NCBI GenBank assembly: GCA_029288365.1
Contig: JARIHI010000005.1
Coordinates: forward strand, 93,817-157,816
Source of the DNA: Candidatus Saccharimonadota bacterium
GTDB lineage: Bacteria; Patescibacteriota; Saccharimonadia; Saccharimonadales; UBA4665
Length of the DNA stretch: 64,000 nucleotides
Direction of reading: 5' to 3'
A program made the position numbers and the translations under genes. The notes under the pieces were generated by a model. That model made no database searches. It worked only from the letters and a program-made list of their open reading frames with translations, and was not told the DNA's origin. This document shows, piece after piece, positions 63,638-64,000 of this stretch (position 1 is its first letter; each line of letters starts with the position of its first letter).

Positions 63638-64000
63638 ATGATACAAACAATCAAAAAGAATCTAACGATTATTACAGCAACTATCTTACTTTCACTAAGT
63701 GTGTCAGTGGCAGTGCCAACTACACTGTATGCACAAACTCCTGCTCCGACTGTCCCAACTAGCGATCTTCAAAAGGGTGTAAACTGTGGTTCAAATCTAA
63801 CATTAGCAAATAATCCTGATTGTGGTAAGACACCTGATCAAGCTGCCAGCAGTGTAAGCACCCTCATCAAAAATATCATCAACATCTTCTCTGCTATCGT
63901 TGGTGCAGTTTCTGTCATCATGATCATCGTCGGTGGTTTCCGCTACATCACTTCTGGTGGTGATTCGAACAATGTCGGCGGCGCCAAGAACACCATTTTG
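63638..64000 (+). CDS. VirB2/pilin-like protein 6 (runs off window)
   Basis: The frame opens at ATG 63638 behind a weak AAAGGAT and stays open for 121 codons to the window end. A signal peptide (about 8-32, ending LYA-QT), a Pro/Thr segment, two Cys, and the start of the shared core MIIVGGFRYITSGGDSNNVG with AKNTIL are seen. The conserved second helix lies beyond the window. At least one more member may follow. Confidence 0.78.
   Translation, partial: MIQTIKKNLTIITATILLSLSVSVAVPTTLYAQTPAPTVPTSDLQKGVNCGSNLTLANNPDCGKTPDQAASSVSTLIKNIINIFSAIVGAVSVIMIIVGGFRYITSGGDSNNVGGAKNTIL

Noticed and set aside
61369..64000. Tandem pilin genes as a DNA repeat or CRISPR-like array
   Set aside because: Similarity is at protein level only; the DNA is diverged and reading frames are distinct genes.

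Overview
The window looks like a stretch of the chromosome of a Saccharibacteria (TM7) or closely related Patescibacteria/CPR epibiont. This is inferred from several things seen together: very tight gene packing, a near absence of biosynthetic enzymes other than those for surface sugars, an archaeal-type AspRS, a TrmB-type regulator, a reduced type IV secretion (T4SS)-like system of the PrgI/VirB4/VirB6 plus VirB2-like-pilin type common in CPR genomes, and a large secreted protein whose N-terminal domain resembles one known from Actinobacteria, the usual hosts of TM7. No rRNA, tRNA, CRISPR array, transposase or classical intrinsic terminator was recognised.

Layout. (1) 1-8.2 kb, housekeeping and regulatory: a partial class-1-like dihydroorotate dehydrogenase, msrA, aspS, a CBS-domain membrane protein, a DsbA-like oxidoreductase, a promoter-driven pair of tiny overlapping ORFs, nadD, an unrecognised 478-aa zinc-ribbon protein preceded by what I read as a cobalamin riboswitch, an anchored 230-aa protein, and a LexA-HTH protein without a protease domain, whose upstream region is bracketed by a perfect 22-bp inverted repeat. 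(2) 8.3-41.7 kb, a surface polysaccharide region: lipid-linked sugar initiation (polyprenyl phosphosugar transferase), Wzy/ligase-like and GtrA membrane proteins, GT2/GT4/GT-C glycosyltransferases, GlmS, phosphomannomutase and GDP-mannose pyrophosphorylase, the complete dTDP-L-rhamnose set rfbBCDA, UDP-ManNAc-type epimerase and dehydrogenase, an FkbM methyltransferase, a Wzm/Wzt ABC exporter with a glycan-recognition tail, and a large surface protein. A TrmB regulator and two orphan small genes flanking glmS are embedded in it. (3) 41.7-47.8 kb, the replication origin: jag-yidC-rnpA-rpmH on the minus strand diverge from dnaA-dnaN-recF on the plus strand, with DnaA-box-like sites between rpmH and dnaA. 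(4) 47.8-64 kb, the T4SS-like locus: a minus-strand operon (VirB6/TrbL-like, PrgI, VirB4-N-like, VirB4 ATPase, a 1010-aa membrane protein ending in an M15-like peptidase domain, a lysozyme-like + M23 wall hydrolase, a propeller-like protein) diverges from a plus-strand array of six VirB2/pilin-like membrane proteins, the last cut by the window end. No relaxase, VirD4 or outer-membrane components are visible.

How it fits together (inference). GlmS, ManB/ManC, RfbBCDA, WecB/WecC and the epimerase supply nucleotide sugars; the glycosyltransferases assemble them on polyprenyl phosphate; Wzm/Wzt or the Wzy-like protein export or polymerise the glycan. The T4SS-like system carries its own wall hydrolases, consistent with envelope penetration at the contact site with a host. 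The cobalamin riboswitch suggests that a scavenged cofactor is sensed.

Gene expression signals are notable. Many first-in-unit genes have a -10-like hexamer ending only 6-8 nt before the start codon and no Shine-Dalgarno (SD) sequence, so leaderless transcription appears common, while internal genes use good SDs and 4-bp ATGA overlaps. Convergent genes abut within 2-10 bp.
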